Assembly: GCA_001414345.1 (NCBI GenBank)
Contig: LLCB01000228.1
Location: forward strand, 34,069 to 98,068
DNA from: Hymenoscyphus infarciens
Taxonomy: Eukaryota; Ascomycota; Leotiomycetes; Helotiales; Helotiaceae
DNA: 64,000 nucleotides
Direction: 5' to 3'
In this document: positions 22,555-32,671 of the stretch, one piece after another
Layout of the letters: each line of letters starts with the position of its first letter
Numbering within the stretch: position 1 is the first letter of the stretch
The notes under the pieces: generated by a model
Told to the model about the DNA's origin: nothing
Seen by the model: only the letters and a program-made list of their open reading frames with translations
Databases searched by the model: none
Program-made: the position numbers and the translations under genes

Positions 22555-24047
22555 ATGGCACCCGAGGCTGATTTTCCTGTTTTTGCGGAACCTGGCGATA
22601 CTACCGGTATTTACTATATCATCGTTGCGGGACTGCCATGGAATTGTTCGTGGCAAGAACTCAAGGATTATACTAGAAACGTTCCTGATGGTTCGAAAAT
22701 CAATGTCGATCATGTCGTGGTGTACAAGGGATTGACAAATGGTTGGGTTCGAGTCAAGGATAAGAAGAGCTTCCAAAAAGCACTCGGTATGCATCTCTTT
22801 TGACCGTGACTCTCAGCCTTTGAAATACTGACGGAAAGCAATAGAACATCTTGATGGAGGTGTTCTAAATGGACATGCTCTCCTCGCGGATGGAAGAAAT
22901 GAAACCATGTGGACCCATCTTCGCTCGCTTGATCCGCCACAGCAAAACACCCAACGAAACAGAGGAAGCGATACACAAAATGGATATCACACTGGCCAAC
23001 CCAACCAACAACAACCGCAAGTTTCTAGTGCCGGGAACATCTACGCAACCCCAGAATCCCACCCCGCAACTGTACGAAACATTCTCTTCATCCCAAATAC
23101 CAAAACCAAATTCCAAGACTAACCTCCTCCAGCCACGCTTCCCCCATCAACAACTCCCAGGAACCCTCTACACCGATTGCTATACCACGACAGTATACTA
23201 CACCCCTCACCAAATACCTTTCCAACCACCCAACACCCCTCAACAATCTCCATTCATGTCACCAGTCTCCCTCGCCGGCATACCCTTAACATACGTCCCA
23301 GTCCCCCCTCCCTTTCCTCTCTCCCCACCAACGCCAACCCAAATTTCTTACCCCTGGTCCTCTCCCACACAGTCCCAAACAACCTGTATCCCCCAAGACC
23401 AATTCCAAAATCAGAGTCAAATCCAAAACCAAAACCAAAACCAAAACCAAAACCAAAACCATGCCGAAGCACGAAGGATCATCATCAAAAAACTCCCTTG
23501 TGGAACGGACGAAGCTAGTCTCCAATCTTTCCTCCATGATGTTCTCCCTCAGACTTGCGGAACCCCCCAATTCATCGAGATACCAAAGGCTTGTCGGGAG
23601 GGAAGTAGAGTCCATGCTTTTGTTAACTTTTCCGATGGAACTTGCGCACAGTACGCGATTGATGCTTTGGATGGTATTCAATTCCAGAAGAAGATCTTGT
23701 CGGCTTCTTTCGCTAAGCCATCCTCCGCCTCCTTCTCATCGGGGTTCCATAAGCGAAGAGGAGGAAGTGGTGGTGGTGGAAAGGTTGCCGACAAGTCTGG
23801 AGAGGGACATGTTCCTAGGACTTTGAGGAATGTTGGGATTTTGCAACAGCAGGAGGGTGCACCACCGTCCGAGGAAGAGACGAAAAAAGAGAAGGAAGTG
23901 TACTTCCCGACTAGGTCGAATGTGGATTCGGCAGTGGATTTGAGCGGGGAGAATGAGAGGTTGCAGGTTTGTGTCAAGAGGGAGAGGGGAAGTGGTACGC
24001 CTATGATTGTTGATGGGTCGACGTCGCGTGGAATGGGGAGGGGTTGA
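22555..24047 (+). CDS. RNA-binding protein with two RRM domains
   Basis: Exons are 22555-22786, 22845-23071 and 23133-24047, with introns of 58 nt (GTATGC..AATAG) and 61 nt (GTACGA..CTAACCTCCTCCAG); 457 residues. The second intron is what links two open frames that otherwise look unrelated. RRM1 spans about residues 18-98 (YYIIVAGLPWNCSWQELKDY, then VVVYKGLTNGWVRV). RRM2 spans about 266-345 (RRIIIKKLPCGTDEASLQSF, then GSRVHAFVNFSDGTCAQYAI). The linker is rich in Pro, Gln and Thr and includes a QN dipeptide run encoded by the CCAAAA array. The C-terminus is acidic to basic and low-complexity, with a Gly-rich KRRGGSGGGG patch. Probably binds single-stranded RNA in mRNA metabolism; the exact role is unknown. 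Confidence 0.85.
23423..23460 (+). repeat. CCAAAA hexamer array coding for a Gln-Asn run
   Basis: About six tandem CCAAAA copies inside exon 3 of the RRM gene, translated as alternating Gln and Asn just before RRM2. It is likely to vary in length between strains. Confidence 0.85.
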
Positions 24048-25754
24048 ATGTGTTTTGGAGTTTGAGTTTTGATAATCATTGACTGGTTGGACTGGTTAGA
24101 TTTCACTTTGGGTACTGCCTCGATAGGCTATTGCCCGTCCTCTTTTTAGGCTACTTTGCTGGTCTCGATGGAACTGGAAAATTCGGAAAAAGTATTGTTT
24201 TAGGGTCTTGGGTTTGGAAGGGGTCTCGCTTGGAGGTTTGGAGTGATCGGACTGGGAGTGATTGAGCTGGGAACTTGAAAAATGATATTGTAGGGATAGA
24301 AATATAGATAGCTAATGATAATGAGGAATGAGGTACGGGATTCATTTGTAATATTGGGTCGGTTTCTTCTGAACTGATTTGGTTACCCTTTTTCTTCTGA
24401 CTGAGTCTTGAATATTGTTGACGACTTTATGTCGAAGCTATACTTAGCTCTCAACATCGCTGCAATTGCAATCCTTTCGATCCTAACGAAAGGTGTGATA
24501 ACTTGGAGGTCACCGAAATTAATTGTTTTTTCCACTTGAAAGCCAAACGACATTTCTCAACAGCCTTAAACTCCTTTCCACAAAGATTCTCTTGCTCAGG
24601 GTGTTTTCAAGACGTGGAACTGGAAAACAGTAGAGAGTTAAGTACACTCGAGTGGATCAATTATCAATTTTCAAAAAAAATCGCCAAGGGCCTGGTTCAC
24701 CTGGGTTTGTATAGAAAACTCCATTTCCCATAAGCGAGGAAACCCTCTGATGTCTACTCCATTTTTAGAACCCACGGGGTTTCCAATTTGCTCTGTATAA
24801 AGACCCGTTTCCACAATAGTTATGAAAACCCCCCTCAATTTTCTACTAAGTAACCATACCGGTTTTTAGGTTACAGAATGCTTTACTAAGCTCATGCTTA
24901 CAGTTCGTTTTCTGCCTACAATGGTAAATAGTGTTGATCCTTGCTTCGCTTACAGATATTCACATAATTTTCCTCCGTATTCATTACGGTGCAGTGTTTC
25001 TTAGTTAGGTTTTGACATTAGGTTGGTTGAGAAGAAAAAATGACAAGATGGCAAGGAGATGTGAGAGGAGGATAAGAAACCTGTAACTTATTATGCTATT
25101 TCCACATAATTACCCAAATTCATACTTCAACCATCCAAAAGTCACGATCCCCCGCATCACCCGAATAACAAAAATCCTCCTTCGTGGGCTTCGTGCAAAA
25201 GAGCTAAATCGAAAAAACGCCACAAAGGCCACTCAACATACATCCAATACAACCCCCTCTTCCCCTCAGGTCGTGAAATCTTTCTCCAGTTCTTACTCGG
25301 TGCTTTGCCAAAAATAGACCTTCACTGTTGAGAGGACGGTCTTTGTTAAGGAGAATGGTTATGGATGGATGCATGTGAAATCAGAAGGCTGAGGCGATAG
25401 TACGGCGTGGTATAGTGCTGTGTCTGATACTTTTCTGTTTAAGAGTGCTTGTCTTGCGGAGCATAGGGACGTTATTCTAGATGCTGAGCGTACGAACCTT
25501 AATGAGTTGTTTTAAATTGTAAAGGGGTGGTGGATCTTAACTTTAAGTTTTACGCTGACTCTAGTTTTTATTCTTGAGAGAGAGATTCTTTGTATTCTTC
25601 TTTTTTGGGGACAGATTTTCAGAAGGGTGGTTTGGGGTTTGGGTACTTTGATTTTTGTCCGAGGGGATCAGAATGAGGTAGATATTTTATATGTTTAGGA
25701 TGACATCGAGGGAAGCCTTTTTGGGGGTGTGGTGTCTTGAGTTGCGATACTTTA

Positions 25755-26260
25755 GGGCCTGTTTGGCTCGCACATATTAGTTCTTTTTTAACATGTGCAC
25801 CACCAAAAATAATAAGGCAATATATAATATATGTATATATATCATGATGTGTACTAACGTTTGGCTAGCATATATTATAGTCTGCACTTTTGCTTGTACT
25901 TCCTTTAAATCTGTGTATGAAGATGTGTACTACTAAAATTAAACAATATACTCTTTTAACCTCTTGACCTTCAACTTTTATATGTATGTATATATTCCTA
26001 GATCTCTACCACTACTAGTACTAGTACGGCTCTACTATGAATACGCTACTCTATCGACTAGCTCGCAACTGTGAAATCGAGTGTATTGTTGTAATAATTG
26101 GAGCCTATACTTAGGATAATATACGCCTTTTATCTTGTGATGTAATAATAAAGTGGTGGACTTTTAATGAAGTGACTAAAACCGACGATCGTTATACTAA
26201 ATATTAGTATAATATATATACTAAGATGTGTATTTAATATGTGTAAGAGAGCTAAACGGT
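25755..26260. mobile_element. MITE-like element with imperfect TIRs (copy 1)
   Basis: The left end 25758-25779 (CCTGTTTGGCTCGCACATATTA) and the right end 26235-26259 (TAATATGTGTAAGAGAGCTAAACGG) are imperfect inverted repeats of one another. The interior of about 450 bp is AT-rich and non-coding. The terminal motif GCCTGTTTRGCTCG also ends the element at 29478-29874, supporting a family. I could not define a clean target-site duplication. Confidence 0.6.
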
Positions 26261-26832
26261 AATTACTAATTAGTAATTAAAAGTCACGAGATAATTAAAT
26301 ATATGCGAGCACCTTTTGACTCTGTGCTCGTGTACAAATCTCATATAACTAAAATAGATTATGGCCCTAGGGATTGAGAAAAACATCAAATTGTAGAAGA
26401 CGAACGCGGCTTTTTCAAGAATAACTTGCCAAACTCTCGACTTCACGCCTTTCTTGGAAGGGCAGCGAGCTTGTTAATGAACTCCCAACCAACAGCTGAT
26501 GATCTACCAATGACATGGCGAGGATACGAATCGGCAACAGCTGGTTTCATAGTGTTCTGGAATTATTGATTGTCGACGTGCATATATTAAAGAGAGGGGC
26601 AGGCAACATGCGTGATCTCATTTCAACTGACTTCTTCAACAAGTATTATATACCGCTGCGAAGTGATTTCGTATGTCTTTTTAAGATTGGGTTGGTAAAA
26701 CGACTTCAATCTTGGAATGTTCTCTTTTCTCCGCTCCGCCTTGGTCTGACATGAGATTCTTTCTGTGCTGATATAGTTCAGCAGGGAGCACAGCCAACGC
26801 CGCAAACGCAGCCCTGTGGGATTCCATACAAG

Positions 26833-26865
26833 CACACTGCACGCACACTGCACGCACACTGCACG
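26833..26865. repeat. 11-bp tandem array (CACACTGCACG x3)
   Basis: Three exact head-to-tail copies of CACACTGCACG in non-coding DNA. Confidence 0.85.
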
Positions 26866-27236
26866 CACCACGACCGCCACAAGCACGAAACAGGCTGATA
26901 AGAGATCAATCAGACAGACGAGAGGACCAATGCCGGCACCTGTACCTGTACAGTACCTGCGTCGCATCCAGCCATCATTTCCAATTTTGGATCCTGACTC
27001 ACAGACTTCTCACCTCAGCCCAATGTCGAGGTTAAGAAACGTTGTCTAGACGAGAAGATTGCTGTTTCAGACCTCACGAGGTGAATAAATCTACTAGTAC
27101 AACCGCTACGATTCAACCAACCAACAATTACGTATACGTATACAACCACCTTAGCACCGCTCCGCCTCCTTCACCATTGCACCAACAAGACTAAGACTAA
27201 AACTAAAAGTATAAGTATAAGTATCTGGTGTCCCCC

Positions 27237-27278
27237 ATAAATTATAAATTATAAATTATAAATTATAAATTATAAATT
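27237..27278. repeat. 7-bp tandem array (ATAAATT x6)
   Basis: Six uninterrupted copies of ATAAATT, 160-200 bp upstream of the GT31 start codon. It could affect promoter openness or nucleosome exclusion and is likely to vary in length. Confidence 0.9.
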
Positions 27279-27440
27279 CCAACTCCACTGGCGGCGCGCA
27301 ATCAAATCAAACCCATCTGTTCTTTCCCAGGCCAACAACGTCTGTGCAGCGCAATAACACCAAGTTGTCAAGGCTCCCGCCCGCTTTCCTTCCACTTTCC
27401 TTCCACTTTCAACACCAACACCAACACCAACACCAACACC

Positions 27441-28961
27441 ATGGGGAAACCCACAAACTATTTTGACATGAGACGATGCCGACGGAGCGCTTTCTTATCG
27501 GTGGCCTTGTGTGTCCTGGGCGTCATATGGTTCTTCCAATTGCTGTCTGCGACCAGCACCGATAGATTATTACAACCTGCGAAACAAATCTACGCCTCCG
27601 TCACGGCGCCGACTGGTTCGGGAGTCCTATCATGGACCAAACCCGAATTTGAGGACTTTAGTCATTTGGAGAAATTGGCATTGACGGGCAACTTTAGCTA
27701 TAGCAGACGAACAATCAAGACGAAATTCTTCGAAGGACGTCGACCCGAACTCACGACTCTCAACGAGACGACTTTATCGAGCGAACCAGTACTCATGAGC
27801 GCAAACCCAGAGGATCTGCGACGGGTAGCATTCGATAATGATCTGCCAGTCTTGACATTGGAAGTACCAAAATCACCCAAAGTCAAGACTTCAAGCATGA
27901 AGTTCGGAATTGCTACAAACATCGACCGTCTCCCAGATGCCATTCCACAATTCCAACATTGGCTCCCAGATACTGATGCCACTCTCAATGTCCTTGTACC
28001 ACCATCTGATAAGATCGCACATACGCAGCAGCAGATGCGGGACTTGGGAATGAACACGACTATCAAAAGTACCCCCCACGCATTCGCCCGAACCTACTTT
28101 TCCCTTATTAAAGAACTCTACGATTCTCGAACGCCAGAGACGAAATGGCTTGTTCTTATCGACGACGATACCTTTATCTCCTCCCTGCCAGCTCTCGTCG
28201 CCCATCTTGATAAACAATATGATCCTAAGGAGGAACGTCTCGTGGCTGCCTTAACGGACAACTTCGAGCAAGTAAAGATATTCGGCTTGATCCCATATGG
28301 AGGTGGAGGGGTGTTCATCTCCGTCCCTCTAGCAGCGAAGCTCACCGAGAAGACCACCTGGGATGCATGCATGAACATCGCATTAGACCAGGGCGATGGA
28401 ATAGTAGACGAATGCCTCAACCGCTTCTCCGCCGTCCGACCAACCTACGACCCCCTCTTCCACCAGATGGATTTCCGCGGCAGCCCAGACGAAGCATCCG
28501 GTTATTTCGAGAGTGGAAGAAGGATGTTAACCGTCCACCACTGGCGTTCCTGGTTCGACATCGACATGCCAGCCGTATCATACGTCTCGAAAGCTTGTGG
28601 CGATGAAGGAATCCTCATGCGATGGCTATTTGCTGATGATGTGGTGTTACACAATGGCTTCACGATCGTGGAGTATCCAAAGGGGATCACTAGCACGGAG
28701 CTCTCGCAAGTGGAGTTTACGTTTCCGGATGAACAACGTAAATATATCCATCGTATTGGACCGCTTCGACCTGCGAAGACGAAGGAGGAGAAGAAGACCT
28801 TACGGATGGAGGATTCGGAAATCATCCCGAATGTGGGTGTGCGCCAGACGTATGTTGAGCGAGCGCCGAAACATATCAAAGAAGGCACCAAGAAGGGAGT
28901 GAAGAAAGAGGAGGAGAGTGAGGGTGATGATAGGGTTGTCGAACTATTGTGGTTATTTTGA
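27441..28961 (+). CDS. Type II membrane glycosyltransferase, GT31/DUF604-like
   Basis: An intron-less frame of 506 residues. The ATG sits in a good context (CACCATGG) after CCAACA repeats. A short cytosolic N-terminus with basic residues (MRRCRRS) precedes one transmembrane segment at about residues 16-36 (FLSVALCVLGVIWFFQLL), the usual Golgi type II arrangement. The luminal part carries KWLVLIDDDTFISSLPALVA (the DxD-type nucleotide-sugar motif), YGGGGVFISVPLAAKL, an acidic GDGIVDECL segment, LFHQMDFRGSPD and LTVHHWRSWF, as in fungal Fringe-like GT31/DUF604 proteins. Predicted to add a sugar to secretory-pathway glycans; donor and acceptor are unknown. The last 50 residues are charged, Lys/Glu-rich and poorly conserved-looking. 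Confidence 0.85.
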   Translation: MGKPTNYFDMRRCRRSAFLSVALCVLGVIWFFQLLSATSTDRLLQPAKQIYASVTAPTGSGVLSWTKPEFEDFSHLEKLALTGNFSYSRRTIKTKFFEGRRPELTTLNETTLSSEPVLMSANPEDLRRVAFDNDLPVLTLEVPKSPKVKTSSMKFGIATNIDRLPDAIPQFQHWLPDTDATLNVLVPPSDKIAHTQQQMRDLGMNTTIKSTPHAFARTYFSLIKELYDSRTPETKWLVLIDDDTFISSLPALVAHLDKQYDPKEERLVAALTDNFEQVKIFGLIPYGGGGVFISVPLAAKLTEKTTWDACMNIALDQGDGIVDECLNRFSAVRPTYDPLFHQMDFRGSPDEASGYFESGRRMLTVHHWRSWFDIDMPAVSYVSKACGDEGILMRWLFADDVVLHNGFTIVEYPKGITSTELSQVEFTFPDEQRKYIHRIGPLRPAKTKEEKKTLRMEDSEIIPNVGVRQTYVERAPKHIKEGTKKGVKKEEESEGDDRVVELLWLF

Positions 28962-30135
28962 TCTTCGCTTTCCTTTCTTCTTTCTTGATCAAAGTTTCTT
29001 TCTTTTGTCTCTATACTCTTGGTTTTTGACAGCCACATATCTGCGACGGCGTATTTGGGAGGGATGGTCCTCGGTGGCGTTTACTTGTTTTTGGGTGGCT
29101 GTTTGAAAACTGCAATTTTTTTTTGCATTTGCATTTGCCCTTTGCATTACGATGGCGATTAGGGAGGTTACCTAGATGGAAACTGGATGCGATGACCTTG
29201 TACTTACATGAGATGTGATAGATTTGATAACAGACAGGACAGGGCCACTGAAAAAGTCGGGTTGGCGTGTACATTTCATGGGAGCAGATAGCTTGACCCC
29301 CCAAAAATACAAACAATTCAAATGAAGAAACCCGTTTTTTTGATCAAATGTGTTTGGTTTGAGAAGTGAAATTTGTTATTCCCTCGAGTCTTCGTGGTCA
29401 AGCTGTCTTTGATAGACCAGAGAGGGTGTCATTGAAATTCGTAATTGGTCAGTCCCTCCTCGTCTCTGCTTGCTTAAGAGCCTAAGTAGCTCGCATAATT
29501 TATTTAAATATACACATGGATAACTGACGAGATGTCCTAAATAGTAACTATATATAAGTTAGTACATATCTCTACTTATTTCTTAATATTTTCAGTAATC
29601 GTTTAGCTCGTAGAGCATATCTAGGTATATATCTTTCTTAACCTTATAACGTAAAATTAATAGGTAGGTTGAAAAAGATATATATAAGCTTTTTAGTAGT
29701 ATATATCCTTTTTATATATATACTAAAATATATAAGGTTAAACGAAGGATTTATATAACTTTTAAATATACATACTAAGCACTAGTATATATATAGAATT
29801 AGTACATCTATATATATTTTATTATATGATTTTTAGTAGTGCATATCCTAGATATGCACGAGCTAAACAGGCTCTACTTGTTCAACTGAGACTTGGTCAA
29901 TTTTTTGTAGTCGGCTTTCTAAGGGCACGTGCAACCCTTGATAGTGAGATGGTATCTGGTATCTTCGGGGTAGTATTCAAGTTCTAGGTAGGGTTTACAT
30001 TGAGGGGTATTGGAATTCTCTATAAGCATACTATCTTCACAAAAACAACAACAACAAAAAAACGTTATAAAATTGAACTTGAAATCGAAATCGAAATGAA
30101 AAAAATACATAGCTTGGGACTCCATCACATCAATC
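28962..30135. other. Intergenic spacer containing a MITE-like element
   Basis: 3' flanks of the converging GT31 and hydrolase genes. No gene seen. Most of 29478-29874 is a very AT-rich element listed separately. Confidence 0.5.
29478..29874. mobile_element. MITE-like element with TIRs (copy 2)
   Basis: The left end 29478-29499 (GAGCCTAAGTAGCTCGCATAAT) pairs with the right end 29853-29874 (TATGCACGAGCTAAACAGGCTC). Length 397 bp, interior very AT-rich with TATATA runs and no coding capacity. It shares its terminal motif with the element at 25755-26260, on the other side of the GT31 gene. Confidence 0.6.
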
Positions 30136-32671
30136 TCAAAATCCAGCTTTCATCAGAGCCCACATCGCTGTATCCAACTCCTTTCCTTCATCGTCCTCTT
30201 CTTCTTCCACTACATCCTCCCCTAAACTTTCTGAGGCTATCTTTTTATTTGCGGTTCTTGATGCATCCCACCAATTCTCAAAAGGCAAGTAATCCGATTT
30301 GCAAACCGTTGATGATGGGGGGAGAGTCGCATTTTGGAAGTAGGATTTTATTGCTGTTGCTGTGCAGCGGGAGGGTGTTGAGAGCGTTGTGTGCTTTTGT
30401 TTTGGTTAGTTTTTGGGTTCGGGTTTTGAGGGTGTGGGGATGGGGATGAGGATGGGAAGGGAAGGGATGAGAGTCAAGCGAAGTAGGTAAGGTATCATGG
30501 AAAGAATAGTGAGGAAGCGCGGGGTAGTCGAGTTAGTCCCTCTTGCAAAAGGCAGCAAGGAAGCAAGTCTTGCCGCGAGTGTGCCAGATAGGGAAAGCAA
30601 GACCAAGGTCTCACGTCCCACAACGAAACTCTTGACTTTCCCCATAAGAAGAGGAGACGATTATGGGGAAAAGGAGAGGAGGGAAGACTTACTCCATAAG
30701 CATCTTGTACCAGAATCTCCGAACCCGGAAATCCGACCGCATTTCTCTGTGCGGATTTTAGGGGTGTCACGTTGTCGGCGGTGTTTGCTATAAACAGGAT
30801 TGGCGTTGCGGTTCCGTTTGGGGCTTTGAAGGGTCCTGTTGATTTCTTTATCAGCATCTTCCTTCCTCCCATATCTTGCTTATGCCAAAACCAATATTCA
30901 AGTTCAAGGAGGAGGAAACATACCAGTGAACCTCCACTTAGCCTCAATTCCCCAACCAACACACGCTAACCTCATCTCCGCCATCGTATTCCCAACCATC
31001 TTCCCAATCCTCACAAGCTCATCCACATATTCCTGATACATCTCCACACTCTCATGTACACCCCCATTATCGGAACACATAATGGCAAGTGTTGCATCTG
31101 CACTTCCTTCCGTGTCATCGTCCTTGAGCCTGTCTAGTACTGGTAGTGGATTTGCTGTCGAGCATTGGAAGGAATCTTGAGATAGAGGAGGGATGAGTTC
31201 GAGATATGGCTCTCCATCGCCTTTCTCAAGAGCGGCGAGGATTTTCGCGAGGGTGGGGAAGAGGAGGATTGGGCGGTATAATGTGCTGGTGATGAGGCGT
31301 TTGATGTCCGAGTATGTGATGATTGCTGGGGTGAGGGAGTTTTCGGTTCCTACTACTACGACGGGCTTCTTTCGCAAACTCTGTAACAAGTTGTCTAATC
31401 TCTGACGAATTTCTTCCTCGCTGGGAGAGAAGAAGGCACATCCTTCTGAGCCAGCGAGATAGCAGTAGTGGAAGAAAGCTGTGATGATTTTTTCAGTGTC
31501 GGTGATGAATGTTACACCCCTCGAAGAAGTATATTCCTCAGCTTCCACATTACCATCGAGGGCCATTCTCCCCACCTTTTCAGGGTAGAGAGAGGCGAAT
31601 GTTAGACCGAGGTAAGTCCCGTAGCTGAAGCCCCAGTATTGGAGCTTAGGAAGATGGAGTTGGGTCATTAGCTCGTACATGTCTCTAGCTGTTGAAGCGG
31701 TGGAGACATAGGAGAGGGGGTTTGGATGGGTGGTTGAGATATTTTGGGATGAAGAGGCGGATGTGAGAAGACATTGCTTTGAGAATGCTTTTGCGTGAGC
31801 GTATGCATCGTGGAGAACCCCTGAGTGGTCATCTAGGACTGGGAGGGAGAGGAGGGACCAGAGCAGAGAGGATTGCGGGGTGGGGAAGCAGGCTGCTTTT
31901 GGGGTTGAGTGACCAACTGTTTATGAAGTAAGCAAGTAGAAGATTCTGTTTGGAAGGAGGTTGGGGGAGATTTACCTCCTCGTGGATCAAAAGATATGAT
32001 ATCCTGGTTTTACGTAAGTATTTTTCTCGCCTAGGAAAGGGGGAGTGGCCTACAAAGTTCTTTCCTGCTATCGCTTGGTAGTACCTCGCTAGGTTTTTTA
32101 CGAACCAGATTCCGGATCCTCCTGGTCCACCTGTTTCTCGTTAGTGATAAGTTTGATTTCATTTTCGAAGGGAGTAAATACCTGGGTTTATGAATAAACT
32201 CCCTTTGTAATCCTTCTTGCTTGTTGCGTTGAAACGTATTACGGCGATACTAGCTCGATGTTCACCTGAAGGGTCTAACCAGTCTAGCGGGACCTAGTTT
32301 AGTTAGCCTTACTCTAAATATTTCAACCCAGACAAGCAAAAAGAAGACGGGAGGAAACAAACATCAAGCATAGCACACTCATAAGCTCCGTCATAACAAC
32401 GATGCCACTTCAACTCCTTATCCGCTCTCGCCCTACTCCAAGTCCAACCCCCTCTTCTCTCTTCATCGACCTCTCCGCCAGATAACAGAAGTTTACTCCA
32501 AGGATTCAAAAATAGAAATTTCGCGAATAGTAATCCAAGGAGCATTAATACTCCTATCTTCCGATATCGGATCCACTTCTTCGCATGAGCTGCAACTTCA
32601 TCTTGAAATATAGCTTCTGAACTGGGTATCTCTTCTGACGGAAGTAAAGGTGTTTTCTCGCAGGTTTCCAT
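30136..32671 (-). CDS. Membrane-anchored alpha/beta hydrolase (S33-like, TAP C-terminal type)
   Basis: Seven exons on the minus strand: 32671-32363, 32293-32182, 32130-32054, 32003-31976, 31916-30924, 30835-30693 and 30393-30136, all in phase; 639 residues. Introns are 69, 51, 50, 59, 88 and 299 nt. A transmembrane segment near residues 38-56 (IGVLMLLGLLFAKFLFL) predicts a type II membrane anchor. Then come PLDWLDPSGEHRASIAVIRF, the oxyanion loop NPGGPGGSG, DIISFDPRGVGHSTP, the nucleophile elbow WGFSYGTYLGL, the acid region IANTADNVTPL and the histidine in DAYGHTTLSTPSRCT, followed by AIKSYFQNATLPP. This is the architecture of fungal tripeptidyl aminopeptidase-like S33 hydrolases. Probably an exopeptidase or related hydrolase at the cell surface or vacuole. 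The last intron is unusually long and ends CTAACCAAAACAAAAG. Confidence 0.88.

Larger units (their letters stand above)
24048..27440. other. Gene-poor AT-rich spacer with MITE-like element and simple repeats
   Basis: No supported gene. The plus frames 24503-24733, 25093-25317 and 26515-26754 lack motifs. Features inside, listed separately: a MITE-like element at about 25755-26260, an 11-bp array at 26833-26865 and a 7-bp array at 27237-27278. CCAACA repeats directly precede the ATG at 27441. Confidence 0.5.

Noticed and set aside
22219..22794. 191-codon minus frame
   Set aside because: Largely antisense to RRM-gene exon 1 and its promoter.
28502..29038. 178-codon minus frame
   Set aside because: Antisense shadow of the GT31 gene.
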